A DNA stretch of 44,590 nucleotides from Bacillus sp. 2205SS5-2. GTDB taxonomy: Bacteria > Bacillota > Bacilli > Bacillales > Bacillaceae_K. Of this stretch, positions 17,383-26,359 are shown in pieces. The notes below the pieces were generated by a model. That model had not been told where the DNA came from. It did no database searches and worked only from the letters and a program-made list of their open reading frames with translations. The number at the start of each line of letters is the position of its first letter. Position 1 is the first letter of the stretch. The stretch spans positions 92,605 to 137,194 of the forward strand of contig NZ_JAYKTS010000008.1 in NCBI RefSeq assembly GCF_037024155.1. The letters run 5' to 3'. A program made the position numbers and the translations under genes.

Positions 17383-19076
17383 CAGGTATTTTTAACGTTG
17401 GTTGCAATTTGAAGTAATTCCTTTGCATGTTCCCTTGTCAGATCAGTAATTTCAACTCCTGAGATCATTCGTCCAATTTCTGCAACTTTTTGATCTTCTT
17501 CAAGTTTTGTGACGGTCGTATTGGTCCGTCCTTTGGCTGTATTTTTTGAAATATGTAAATGAGAATCTGCCATAGCTGCAACTTGAGGCAAGTGAGATAT
17601 ACACATTACTTGGGAATATACAGATACTTGATGAATTTTTTCAGCAATCGCTTGAGCAACTCTTCCACTTACACCTGTATCCACTTCATCAAAAATAATG
17701 GATGTAATGCCTTGATGTTTTGAAAAAATTGTTTTAAGCGCAAGCATAATCCGGGACAATTCTCCTCCTGATGCAACTTTTGATAGCGGCTTTAATGGTT
17801 CTCCTGGATTTGTGGAAAGATAAAACTCCACAGTATCCATTCCATCGTTTTTAAATACCTCAATCCCTTTGTTTGTAAGAAACCGTACTTCAAATGTCGT
17901 TTTATCCATATAGAGTTCTTTTAACTGTTCTAAAATACTTTGGGTTAAAATTTTTGCTCTTTTTTTGCGGATACTGGTGACATTGTCTCCCTCTAATTTC
18001 AAATCTTTTTTGAGTGAAACTAAGTAATCATTTAATTCTACAATCCGACTTTCTCGATTCGTTATGCTCTCAATTTCCTCTTCGATACCAGCTGAATATT
18101 CTAATATTTCTTCAATTGATGTCCCATACTTTCGCTTCAAAGCATTGATTTCGTTTAATCTTGTTTCAATGAAATTCAAACGGTCTGGATCATATTCTAA
18201 TTGATTTAGCTGGTTACTCACAGAACGTGCAGCATCTTCTAAAATATAAAAAGAATTCGACACACCTTCCACAATTTTTTCGAATTGGGAATCAATTTCA
18301 GCGGCCGTTTCGAGATGACTCATCGAAAGACCCACCCAATCAAGACCTTTTCCTTCCCCTTGCATGCTATCATAGCAGCTTTTCAGAGCAGCAAAAAGTC
18401 GTTCGAAATTCCCGAGTTTTTGCTTTTCTTCAGCAAGATCTTCATCTTCGTTCATCTGTAGTTCTGCTTTTTGAATCTCTTTTAACTGAAATTGGATTAA
18501 ATCTAAACGATGAGCCATTTGTTGTTCATTTTCATTCAGTTTTTGAATTTGTTTGACCGTAGTTTCATACTGACGAAAGATTTCTCGATAACTCTCTAGT
18601 GCCTTTTCAATGGCTTGTCCACCAAACTGATCTAACAAGGCTAAGTGAAATCGTTCATCCATTAATTCTTGATGTTCATGTTGACCATGAATATCGACAA
18701 GGGTTGATCCTATTTCTCTAAGAGTGGCGATGGTCACAAGTTTCCCATTTACACGACATACACTTTTGCCAGAAACGGAAATTTCACGACGAAGAACCAC
18801 CATGTCATCGCTTATGTCAATTCCAAATTGTTGGACTTTTTCATAGCAAGGGTGACCGCTTCTTTCTAATATGAATAAACCTTCAATTTCAGCCTTTTTC
18901 TCGCCATGACGAACAAACTCAGACGAACCGCGTCCTCCTACGAGTAAGTGAATAGCATCGATAATAATTGATTTTCCCGCACCCGTTTCACCCGATAGAA
19001 CCGTTAAACCTTCGTCAAAAGATAATGATAATTGCTCTATAATGGCAAAATTCCGAATAGCTAATTCTTGTAACAA
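17382..19076 (-). CDS. recN: DNA repair protein RecN
   Basis: SMC-like ATPase that gathers double-strand breaks for recombinational repair. 564 residues. Walker A GETGAGKS is near residue 30, long coiled coils lie at about 150-240 and 310-390, and the ABC signature KVASGGELSRIMLALK and Walker B SIIFDEVDTGVSGRVAQ are near 420-475. The TTG start (19074-19076) has AGAGGTGAG upstream. It follows argR by 18 bp and is probably cotranscribed with it. Confidence 0.96.
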   Translation of the reverse strand: MLQELAIRNFAIIEQLSLSFDEGLTVLSGETGAGKSIIIDAIHLLVGGRGSSEFVRHGEKKAEIEGLFILERSGHPCYEKVQQFGIDISDDMVVLRREISVSGKSVCRVNGKLVTIATLREIGSTLVDIHGQHEHQELMDERFHLALLDQFGGQAIEKALESYREIFRQYETTVKQIQKLNENEQQMAHRLDLIQFQLKEIQKAELQMNEDEDLAEEKQKLGNFERLFAALKSCYDSMQGEGKGLDWVGLSMSHLETAAEIDSQFEKIVEGVSNSFYILEDAARSVSNQLNQLEYDPDRLNFIETRLNEINALKRKYGTSIEEILEYSAGIEEEIESITNRESRIVELNDYLVSLKKDLKLEGDNVTSIRKKRAKILTQSILEQLKELYMDKTTFEVRFLTNKGIEVFKNDGMDTVEFYLSTNPGEPLKPLSKVASGGELSRIMLALKTIFSKHQGITSIIFDEVDTGVSGRVAQAIAEKIHQVSVYSQVMCISHLPQVAAMADSHLHISKNTAKGRTNTTVTKLEEDQKVAEIGRMISGVEITDLTREHAKELLQIATNVKNT

Positions 19077-19094
19077 TTTGCTCTCACCTCTATC

Positions 19095-19547
19095 TTACAA
19101 CATATCTAAAAAGCGTTGCGAAATAAGCGCCGTTTCATCTTCCGAGCGACAAATGATTAAGCAGGTATCATCCCCGCATATCGTACCTAAAATCTCTTCC
19201 CAATCTAAATTATCAATTAAGGCTCCAATGGCATTAGCATTTCCAGGTAACGTTTTCATCACTAGTAAATGCCCCGCTTGATCAATTCGAACAAATGCAT
19301 CAATCAAAGTTCTTTTTAACTTTTGCAACGGATTGAATCTTTGATCCGCAGGAAGGCTGTATTTATAGCGACCATCCATTAATGGTACTTTCACTAAATG
19401 CAACTCTTTAATATCCCGCGAAACCGTCGCTTGCGTCACATTAAAATCAGCATTTTTCAAAAAGTCTACAAGATCATCTTGTGTTTCAATATCATGATTG
19501 GCGATAATTTCTCGGATTTTTATATGTCTTTGTCCTTTATTCACCAT
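19095..19547 (-). CDS. argR: Arginine repressor ArgR/AhrC
   Basis: Hexameric arginine-sensing repressor of arginine biosynthesis and activator of catabolism. 150 residues. The N-terminal winged helix-turn-helix contains [20 protein letters not shown]. The C-terminal arginine-binding and oligomerisation domain contains [16 protein letters not shown] and [14 protein letters not shown]. The ATG start is preceded by AGGGGTG. In B. subtilis the gene directly follows yqxC (tlyA); here an IS4-type remnant intervenes, so it needs its own promoter. Confidence 0.97.
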   Translation of the reverse strand: MVNKGQRHIKIREIIANHDIETQDDLVDFLKNADFNVTQATVSRDIKELHLVKVPLMDGRYKYSLPADQRFNPLQKLKRTLIDAFVRIDQAGHLLVMKTLPGNANAIGALIDNLDWEEILGTICGDDTCLIICRSEDETALISQRFLDML

Positions 19548-19572
19548 CTAGTACACCCCTACCAATATTCTT

Positions 19573-19588
19573 ATGTATATTTATACTT
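19573..19588. promoter_or_regulatory. Possible ARG operator upstream of argR
   Basis: GTATATTTATAC (19575-19586), 28 bp upstream of the argR start, is a near-palindrome resembling an AT-rich ARG box. It could mediate autoregulation. The region is generally AT-rich, so chance is a real alternative. Confidence 0.3.
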
Positions 19589-19855
19589 CTATTCTCATAT
19601 TAGCGTAATTGTAAACATTTGTACAACAACTATTCATTAAGTAGATTTCTCTCCATTAAATGAGTAATATTCATCTAATAATAGAGCATGTTGCCATGAG
19701 ATAAATAGAACAATCCACTCGTATTGCATTAAATTAATTTCACTATTAATAATACTCAATATGTTCAATGAAATTATTTTGTGAAAAGAAAAAGTCCTTT
19801 ATAATGGATTAGTCAGGTGGTAACCCGCCCAAATCCACTAAAAAGGACAAATCGC
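19589..19855. other. AT-rich gap upstream of argR and left flank of IS4 remnant
   Basis: No ORF and no clear terminator. It should contain the argR promoter and the left inverted repeat of the IS4-type element, but neither boundary could be placed with confidence. Confidence 0.5.
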
Positions 19856-20969
19856 ATGGACAAGATTACACAAAAAACATCGTTTGGGCAATGGTTTTCA
19901 CCGATAAATCTTTAGTTATTTGAAGAAAACGTGAAAACGATGAAATTAGATCGCTATACGAAGAAACTTACGACGGAATCATTTTTAAACTCCTTCTTTT
20001 TCGCAGCTACATGAAACAGAAAGTCTACATGCACTGAGTGATTGTCTTTTTGATGACTATCTTCAAATGGGAACAAGCCACGATTCAATCAGTGTTTCTC
20101 AGTTGTCACGACGGCTCAACAAGATCAATCCAGATATTTTTCAACGGCTATTTCTAGATTTAGTCGTTCAAATTCAAATGAAAACGAATGATTCAAAAAT
20201 CTCGATGCTTTTAAAAATCATTGATTCAAGTACAATGCCTCTCAATTTAACGAGTCACAGATGGGAGGAATTCCGTATGACCAAGGCGAGTGTTAAGCTT
20301 CTTTTACGCCTTGCGTTCATGGAAAAAGGAGTATATTACCCTGAAAAAGCTGTCATTACCCTGCGAAAGAACATGACCGCAGCCAGCTAGAAGTCATGGT
20401 AGACGATAAAGAATGTATGTACGTTTTTGACCGTGGCTACACTTGGATTACGAACGTTTGACCCGATGACTGATGGCGGCTATTTCTTCCTCTCACGATT
20501 ACGTAATAACGCAGTGATTCGTGTACTTGAAGATTTTAGACTACCAGACCATTCTGATGTACGATCGGATCAAATGGTTTTGATTGGCACAGCGCAAAAT
20601 CGCGCTGAAAATATTTTTCACTTACTAAAAGTGATCGATTCAAAAGGAAATGAACTACACCTAATTACCAACCGTATTGACTTAAGTGCCGAAGAAATCT
20701 CTGACATGTACAAATCACGATGGGCGATTGAGCTATTTTTCAAATGGATCAAACAACATTTGAACATCAAAAAATTCTACGGTCAAAGTGAATGGGCGAT
20801 TCATAATCAAGTATTCATCGCACTTATTGTGTATTGTTTGCATATGCTCGCGCAGCTTGAAACGAAAAGTAAGCGCAAAACTCTCCAAATTAACCGGTTA
20901 TTAAAAGCTGCAATTTGGAAGCCCGCACGCATCTGGATTCGAAAAACTGAAGGAAAAGCTGTACCCTAA
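19856..20969 (+). pseudogene. Degraded IS4-family transposase
   Basis: Homologous throughout to the IS4Bsu1/IS5377-type transposases of Bacillus and Geobacillus. ATG at 19856 begins MDKITQKTSFGQWFSPINL and meets a stop at 19913-19915. Frame changes follow near 20001-20006, 20360, 20441 and 20458. The catalytic residues can still be read across the frames: Asp in IIDSSTMPLNL, Asp in YVFDRGY and the YREK-type YKSRWAIELFFKWIKQ. It reads against its neighbours and separates argR from tlyA. Terminal repeats were not identified. At least five lesions mean it is inactive and old. Confidence 0.9.
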
Positions 20970-21150
20970 CAAAAGAACTGTCGTTGTCACTAAAGTCGAA
21001 TTGTGAATAAAATCCAAATGGATGAAGCCACCTTTATTGGAGTGTTTTCTTTTTTGGCTCTAATCTACAAGAATAAATAGATTGAATTTTCTGTAAGTAT
21101 TTACGCAACACTTGTGATAGAAGAACAACTAAGTATAAGAATAGAGCCGT

Positions 21151-21182
21151 AAAAAAGAAGAGGAAGTTACTCCTCTTCTTTT
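21151..21182 (-). terminator. Intrinsic terminator of tlyA
   Basis: AAAAGAAGAGGA (21153-21164) pairs with TCCTCTTCTTTT (21171-21182) over a 6-nt loop. It overlaps the last codons of tlyA, and the left flank gives a T-run on the transcript. Confidence 0.75.
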
Positions 21183-22006
21183 CTGATTTTTAATTCCGCG
21201 TGAGCTTCCTCTACGACTGCGTCTATCGTTTTTGTAAGGCGAAGGTCACCCGTTTCTTTGTCGCCTGTCCAAAATAAATGTACTAAAAACTCAATATTGC
21301 CTTCTCCACCTTTAATTGGAGAGTAGGATAGACCTACTACATCATACCCTTCCTTTAGTGAAAAACGGATGATTTTTTCGATCACTTCATTGTGAATTTT
21401 CGGTTCTCTGACGATTCCTTTTTTACCGACTTGATCTTTACCTGCTTCAAATTGGGGTTTGATAAGTGCAATGACATCTCCACTAGAAGAAAGAAGTGTT
21501 TTTAATACCGGTAATATTAAGGTTAATGAAATAAACGAAACATCGATTGAGGCGATTTGCGGGACTCCCGATTCTAAATCCTCTGGTTTCACGTAACGAA
21601 AATTTGTTCTTTCCATTACGATAACTCGTTCATCTTGTCTTAGTTTCCACGCAAGCTGGTTATACCCAACATCGAGTGCATAGGATCTTGTTGCGCCGTT
21701 TTGAAGTGCGCAATCGGTGAAGCCTCCTGTTGAAGAACCAATGTCTAAAAGAATCTTGTTTTCAACGTTTACATCAAACACCTCAAGAGCTTTTTCAAGC
21801 TTGTAACCCCCACGACTCACATAAGGCATCACATTGCCTTTAATCGTCAGGTCAATATCTTCCTTTACCTTTTCGCCTGGCTTATCAAGTCTTTCTTCTT
21901 TGCTATATACTAATCCAGCCATTACGGCCCGCTTGGCTTTTTCTCTTGTTTCCATCAAGCCTCTTTCAACTAGAAGCACATCTACTCGTTGTTTTTTAAC
22001 TTTCAT
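21167..22006 (-). CDS. tlyA: TlyA-family rRNA 2'-O-methyltransferase (YqxC)
   Basis: Predicted SAM-dependent ribose methyltransferase acting on rRNA; TlyA of mycobacteria modifies 16S and 23S rRNA. 279 residues. An S4 RNA-binding domain (about 5-65, QRVDVLLVERGLMETREKAK) is followed by an FtsJ/RrmJ-type domain with the SAM motif DIGSSTGGFTDCALQNGA, SIDVSFISLTLILP and LIKPQFEAG. The ATG at 22004-22006 lies 2 bp after the dxs stop, so it is translationally coupled to dxs. Confidence 0.93.
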   Translation of the reverse strand: MKVKKQRVDVLLVERGLMETREKAKRAVMAGLVYSKEERLDKPGEKVKEDIDLTIKGNVMPYVSRGGYKLEKALEVFDVNVENKILLDIGSSTGGFTDCALQNGATRSYALDVGYNQLAWKLRQDERVIVMERTNFRYVKPEDLESGVPQIASIDVSFISLTLILPVLKTLLSSSGDVIALIKPQFEAGKDQVGKKGIVREPKIHNEVIEKIIRFSLKEGYDVVGLSYSPIKGGEGNIEFLVHLFWTGDKETGDLRLTKTIDAVVEEAHAELKIRKEEE

Positions 22007-22008
22007 GC

Positions 22009-23901
22009 CTACGCCCTTTTTTGTTTATTTGGTGAAATAGATACAACTTTATCTATTACGCTCTCTTTCGTTAAACCTATCTCTTGAAGAAGTTCTTTCA
22101 CACTACCATGCTCAATGAATCGATCGGGGATTCCCATACGAGCAATTTTACTTTTATGATAACCTTGTTCTTGAGCATACTCAAGAATAGCAGTCCCAAA
22201 ACCACCTTGAAGGACCGCTTCTTCAATGGTTAAAATTGGCATTTCATCATTGAAAATAGAGGCTAATATCTCGGCGTCTAACGGCTTAATGAACCGTGTG
22301 TTGACTACTTTCACAGATATTCCTTTCTTCTCAAGTTCTTCTGCTGCTTGCAGGGCCATCGAAATAGTTGTTCCAAAGGTTAATATAGCCGTATCAGAGC
22401 CTTCTCTTAAAATTTCCCAAGAGCCAATTGGAATTTCCTTTAACTCCTCATCCATCTTTACACCATAGCCATTTCCACGTGGAAAACGCATGGCAATCGG
22501 ACCGCTGTTATAGGCAAGAGCTGTATTCACTAGATGCTGACCCTCATTTTCATCTTTAGGCATCATAATGACCATATTCGGTAAATGGCGTAAAAAGGCA
22601 ATATCAAATACACCTTGATGTGTTTCTCCATCAGCACCAACTAATCCAGCTCGATCGATTCCAATAAATACATTTAGATTTTGGCGACAAATGTCGTGAA
22701 CCACTTGATCATACGCTCGTTGTAAAAAAGTTGAATAGATAGCTAAAAATGGTTTCATATTTTGGGTAGCAAGTCCGGCTGCCATTGTTGCTGCATGCTG
22801 TTCTGCAATGCCGACATCATACATTCTTTCAGGGAATTCTTTAGCAAAATCCGTTAATTTTGATCCGACTGGCATCGCAGGAGTAATCGCAACAATACGG
22901 TTATCCTTACGAGCTAATTTTTGCACTGTACTTGAGACGAGGCCACTCCAGCTCGGTGCGGAAGTTACTGGTTTAATTAAATCACCCGAGTCTATCTTGT
23001 AAGCCCCAGTACCATGCCATGTACCAGTCTTATCCGATTCTGCTGGATGGAACCCTTTCCCTTTCTTGGTAATAACGTGAAGCAAGACGGGTCCTTTTGT
23101 TTTCTTTGCATATTGAATATTTTCTTGTAATTGGTGAAAATCATGTCCATCTACAGGTCCTAAATACGTAAATCCTAACTCTTCAAAAAATACACCTGAA
23201 ACCAATAAATATTTAAGACTATCTTTAATTTTTTCAGCTGTTTGAGCTAATTTCCCGCCCACTGCAGGAACTTTTTTAAGCAAATACTCTAATTCATCTT
23301 TTGCCCAGTGGTATTTACCAGCGGTACGAAGACGACCTAGAACGTTATGAAGCGCGCCGACATTTGGGGCGATTGACATTTCATTATCATTTAACACGAC
23401 GATCATATCTTTTTGTTCGTGACCAATATGATTTAAAGCTTCGAGTGCCATTCCGCCCGTCAAGGCTCCATCCCCTATAACGGGAATGACAAAGGAATTT
23501 GTTTTCTTAATATCACGTGCTACAGCCATACCCATGGCCCCTGAAAGGGAAGTAGAACTATGACCGGTTTCCCAAACATCATGTTCACTTTCAATCATTT
23601 TTGGAAACCCACATAATCCTTGATATTGACGTAATGTGTCAAACTGACCAGCTCGACCCGTCAATATTTTATGTACGTAGGATTGATGACCAACGTCCCA
23701 TAATATTTTGTCTTGAGGGCTATTAAAATGCTGATGAAGAGCAAGAGTTAGTTCTACCACGCCAAGATTAGGGCCGATATGACCACCAGTTTCAGACAGT
23801 TTTTCAATTAAAAAATCTCTGATTTCTTGACTTAATGACTCTAATTGTTCAATTGACATTCCTTTTAAAAAGGAAGGGTCTTTTATAGACGTTAGATCCA
23901 T
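22009..23901 (-). CDS. dxs: 1-deoxy-D-xylulose-5-phosphate synthase
   Basis: Thiamine-diphosphate enzyme joining pyruvate and glyceraldehyde-3-phosphate, the entry step of the MEP isoprenoid pathway. 630 residues. Motifs are [14 protein letters not shown] and [11 protein letters not shown] at the N-terminus, the TPP motif [18 protein letters not shown] to [24 protein letters not shown], and the glutamate of [14 protein letters not shown] in the second domain. The ATG at 23899-23901 gives [11 protein letters not shown], as in B. subtilis; a GTG nine bases upstream is possible. It is 15 bp after oapA and in the same unit as ispA, which acts later in the same pathway. Confidence 0.96.
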   Translation of the reverse strand: MDLTSIKDPSFLKGMSIEQLESLSQEIRDFLIEKLSETGGHIGPNLGVVELTLALHQHFNSPQDKILWDVGHQSYVHKILTGRAGQFDTLRQYQGLCGFPKMIESEHDVWETGHSSTSLSGAMGMAVARDIKKTNSFVIPVIGDGALTGGMALEALNHIGHEQKDMIVVLNDNEMSIAPNVGALHNVLGRLRTAGKYHWAKDELEYLLKKVPAVGGKLAQTAEKIKDSLKYLLVSGVFFEELGFTYLGPVDGHDFHQLQENIQYAKKTKGPVLLHVITKKGKGFHPAESDKTGTWHGTGAYKIDSGDLIKPVTSAPSWSGLVSSTVQKLARKDNRIVAITPAMPVGSKLTDFAKEFPERMYDVGIAEQHAATMAAGLATQNMKPFLAIYSTFLQRAYDQVVHDICRQNLNVFIGIDRAGLVGADGETHQGVFDIAFLRHLPNMVIMMPKDENEGQHLVNTALAYNSGPIAMRFPRGNGYGVKMDEELKEIPIGSWEILREGSDTAILTFGTTISMALQAAEELEKKGISVKVVNTRFIKPLDAEILASIFNDEMPILTIEEAVLQGGFGTAILEYAQEQGYHKSKIARMGIPDRFIEHGSVKELLQEIGLTKESVIDKVVSISPNKQKRA

Positions 23902-23916
23902 ATGGACCACTCACTT

Positions 23917-24534
23917 TCATGACGAAGTATTTTTTCGGGTTTTTCCGCGATTTTTCTTCTTTTTATCTTTCATTATAACGATATGAAAATTTTCCTCAAG
24001 GAATTGGAGTACTTTTCCTACTTGAAAGATAATTTCTCGTGAAAATTTTATAGCAACCGTCTTTCCAAATGCCTTTCCTCCAACTGTCAATGCAGCAATA
24101 ATACTCGTAAGAGCCACACTAATTATGTATTCTGCACGAGAGGCACCGTCAATGTCATAGGAAATTGTTAATTGAACAATGACGATTGCAGATGCCGTTC
24201 CACTAATAATTCCTGATATATCTCCAATTACATCATTGCAAAAGCTAGCAAACCGATCAGCATTTCGAACAATTCGAATGGAATGTTTCGCACCGTACAC
24301 TTTTTTGGATGCCATTGAATGAAATGGTGTTTCGTCAGCTGCAGTTGCTGCGATACCTATCATATCAAAGAAAATCCCTATAAAGACAATAATCAACACA
24401 ACGAATAACCCTATAAACCAGGTAACTTCATTCAATACGACACTAGAAGAAATTGAAAAAAGAGCCGCTAACACAAGTGTGATAACGGCAATGGTAATGC
24501 TCCATTTTATTGAGTTTTTCATCAATTCTTTCAT
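23917..24534 (-). CDS. oapA: OLE RNA-associated membrane protein OapA (predicted)
   Basis: About 205 residues. Four hydrophobic segments lie near 11-33, 38-63, 104-124 and 136-155. A conserved-looking core, IRIVRNADRFASFCNDVIGD, contains a DxxxD motif (Asp101, Asp105), and the tail is strongly basic (KDKKKKNRGKTRK). It has no recognised enzyme motif. A small polytopic protein encoded between an ispA-linked structured RNA and dxs is what is known for OapA, the membrane partner of OLE RNA. The identification rests on synteny and topology, not on alignment. The ATG at 24532-24534 has GGTGA 9 bases upstream. Confidence 0.75.
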   Translation of the reverse strand: MKELMKNSIKWSITIAVITLVLAALFSISSSVVLNEVTWFIGLFVVLIIVFIGIFFDMIGIAATAADETPFHSMASKKVYGAKHSIRIVRNADRFASFCNDVIGDISGIISGTASAIVIVQLTISYDIDGASRAEYIISVALTSIIAALTVGGKAFGKTVAIKFSREIIFQVGKVLQFLEENFHIVIMKDKKKKNRGKTRKNTSS

Positions 24535-24589
24535 ATTTATCATTCACCGCTTCTATTCTATGTATAATAACAAAAAAATAATTGGATGG

Positions 24590-25191
24590 TCATATAAAGG
24601 ATAAAAATTACGGCTTAGGTCCAGTAGGTTTTCCCAGACAGATACTAGATGTCGCCATACTAGCGGTTTCCCTTTAAATCCATCTTAGTCGTGTCACCAG
24701 CGACTAGACTGGATTACCACTTAGTCCGTACTATAATCCCCTTTATATGTCCTTTAAGGAACAGCCTAGGAGTTTTCCTCAACAGTCTTTAACCATTTCT
24801 TAGCCTCTTTTGCAAAGCCGATTTCATATGGACGAAAAAGCACATACCAATGGCCAACTAATGTGTACTCTGTTACCATAATCCCCTCTAACTTCACTCA
24901 AGGCAGGCTACGCTGCTAGTGCAGACCGTTAATTTCGATCGCACATCACAGGTCTATACAATTGTGTTTCCAATTTGCCCTTTAGCAAAGAAACAACAAA
25001 AGCCTCCGCGGTGTAAGGGTCATCGCCCACATGCCATTGCGGATCGCCCTTACACCTTACTCCCAGCTTCGACCCAAGGCTGGGCTCCTCAAGCCGAAAC
25101 CAGGAACTTCATCGATGTGCCCTTTTGTGGATTTTTAGGCCCACCTTCAGGAATGAAGGACCGACTAGGATACTGCACCATCCGAAAGAAT
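24590..25191 (-). ncRNA. ole: OLE RNA (ornate, large, extremophilic RNA)
   Basis: A roughly 600-bp, GC-richer segment between ispA and oapA without a long ORF. Stems visible in the transcript include a perfect 10-bp helix (CCCTTACACC 25047-25056 with GGTGTAAGGG 25010-25019), CCCAGC (25062-25067) with GCTGGG 11 bases on, TAGTCG (24686-24691) with CGACTA (24701-24706) enclosed by AATCC/GGATT, and a possible end-to-end helix GGACC (25158-25162) with GGTCC (24618-24622). Size, direction, position after ispA and the oapA-dxs neighbours match OLE RNA. It is thought to sit at the membrane with OapA and aid stress tolerance. The 5' end is set from the promoter; the 3' end is approximate. Confidence 0.85.
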
Positions 25192-25197
25192 ATTAGT

Positions 25198-25227
25198 AGT
25201 ATACCATATATCAACACAATCTCTCAA
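25198..25227 (-). promoter_or_regulatory. Predicted sigma-A promoter of OLE RNA
   Basis: On the minus strand, TTGAGA (25222-25227), 18 bp, then TATACT (25198-25203) with an upstream TGG that makes an extended -10. It begins 9 bp after the ispA stop and predicts transcription start near 25191, so the RNA can be made independently of the ispA transcript. Confidence 0.65.
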
Positions 25228-25235
25228 TAAGGAAC

Positions 25236-26123
25236 TTAATGGTCTCTTTCTGCGATGAGGTCTACAATGTTCATAAGCAGATCAGCTTTTAATTCAGTTT
25301 GTCTTAATAAATCTTTTGCTGTTAGTGTATGGTGAGCTAATTTTTCTTTCGCTCCCGTCATTCCCAATAACCCAGGATAGGTACTTTTTTTATTGTGGTG
25401 GTCACTCCCAACGGGCTTACCAATTTTATCTACTGTTCCCTCAAGATCTAATATATCGTCTTGAATTTGAAACGCAAGACCAAGATGAAAAGCAAATTGC
25501 TCAAAAATCTCGATTATTTCGTCAGTTGCTCCCGAAATAATTGCTGCACTTACGACACTAAATGCCAAAAGCCGGCCAGTTTTATTTTGATGAATATACA
25601 TGAGCTCTTCAAGCGTAAGGGACTTATTTTCCCCTTCCATGTCAGCTACTTGCCCACCGACCATTCCTTGAGGACCAGCTGACTTTGCCAAGTAATGAAT
25701 CAAACGAATTTTTTCAGCGTCTCCTACCTCTGACATTTCCGCAAGAAGCTGAAAGCTCTGGGTTAGCAACCCATCCCCCGCAAGAATTGCCAGCGCTTCA
25801 CCAAATACTTTATGGTTCGTCGGCTTCCCTCTTCGTAAATCATCATTATCCATGCTTGGAAGGTCATCGTGAATCAATGAATAGGTATGAATCATTTCAA
25901 TTGAACACGCAGCCTTAATAGCTTTCTTTGAATCTGTTTGAAAGGCCTCAAATGTCGCTATCATGAGCAAGGGGCGAATTCTTTTTCCACCAGCTTGTAA
26001 CGAATAAAGCATTGAATTTTTCAACTCATCTGGAGCATCTAATTTGTTCACCTCATGAAATAATTCCTCATGGATAAGGTCTTTCTGTTGTTTCATAAAT
26101 TGCTCCAATGTAGAAAGACTCAC
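25236..26123 (-). CDS. ispA: Farnesyl diphosphate synthase (polyprenyl synthase family)
   Basis: Condenses IPP with DMAPP and GPP to farnesyl diphosphate. 295 residues. The first Asp-rich motif is IHDDLPSMDNDDLRRGKPT, with the two-residue insertion of bacterial type II FPP synthases and Tyr five residues before it. The second is FQIQDDILDLEG, and GKRIRPLL marks the IPP site. The GTG start (26121-26123) overlaps the xseB stop by 4 nt (GTGA). The OLE RNA gene follows after 44 bp. Confidence 0.95.
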   Translation of the reverse strand: MSLSTLEQFMKQQKDLIHEELFHEVNKLDAPDELKNSMLYSLQAGGKRIRPLLMIATFEAFQTDSKKAIKAACSIEMIHTYSLIHDDLPSMDNDDLRRGKPTNHKVFGEALAILAGDGLLTQSFQLLAEMSEVGDAEKIRLIHYLAKSAGPQGMVGGQVADMEGENKSLTLEELMYIHQNKTGRLLAFSVVSAAIISGATDEIIEIFEQFAFHLGLAFQIQDDILDLEGTVDKIGKPVGSDHHNKKSTYPGLLGMTGAKEKLAHHTLTAKDLLRQTELKADLLMNIVDLIAERDH

Positions 26124-26359
26124 TGCCCTTCCTCCTTAGCAAGAGAAAACACTTCCTCTTTCCCGTCTTCTGTCAGGACTGTCGCTAATTCTTCTTCAAC
26201 TGTTCTTAGCTTGTCGTGGCATTGTTTAGAGAGTTCCATTCCTTCTTTATAAATGGTGATTGCCTCTTCTAGTGGGACATCTCCTTCTTCTAAACGTTGA
26301 ACGATTTTTTCAAGTTGTTCCATAGCCTCTTCAAAACTTATACGTTTCATATCTGTCAT
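26120..26359 (-). CDS. xseB: Exodeoxyribonuclease VII small subunit
   Basis: Small helical subunit that, in several copies, binds each XseA chain to form exonuclease VII, which degrades single-stranded DNA to short oligonucleotides. 79 residues. The whole XseB signature is present: FEEAMEQLEKIVQRLEEGDVPLEEAITIYKEGMEL. Its ATG overlaps the xseA stop by 4 nt and its end overlaps ispA, so all three genes are translationally coupled. Confidence 0.94.
   Translation of the reverse strand: MTDMKRISFEEAMEQLEKIVQRLEEGDVPLEEAITIYKEGMELSKQCHDKLRTVEEELATVLTEDGKEEVFSLAKEEGQ

Noticed and set aside
21056-21148. Pair of inverted GGCTCTA(A/T)TCT ends 93 bp apart, as if a very small element
   Set aside because: The flanking 8-mers (TCTTTTTT and GTAAAAAA) do not match, and the interior shares nothing with the MITE copies.
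25010-25067. Considered a group II intron or integron-type attC origin for the stems near ispA
   Set aside because: No reverse transcriptase, domain V or recombination-site pattern. Position and partner gene fit OLE RNA much better.
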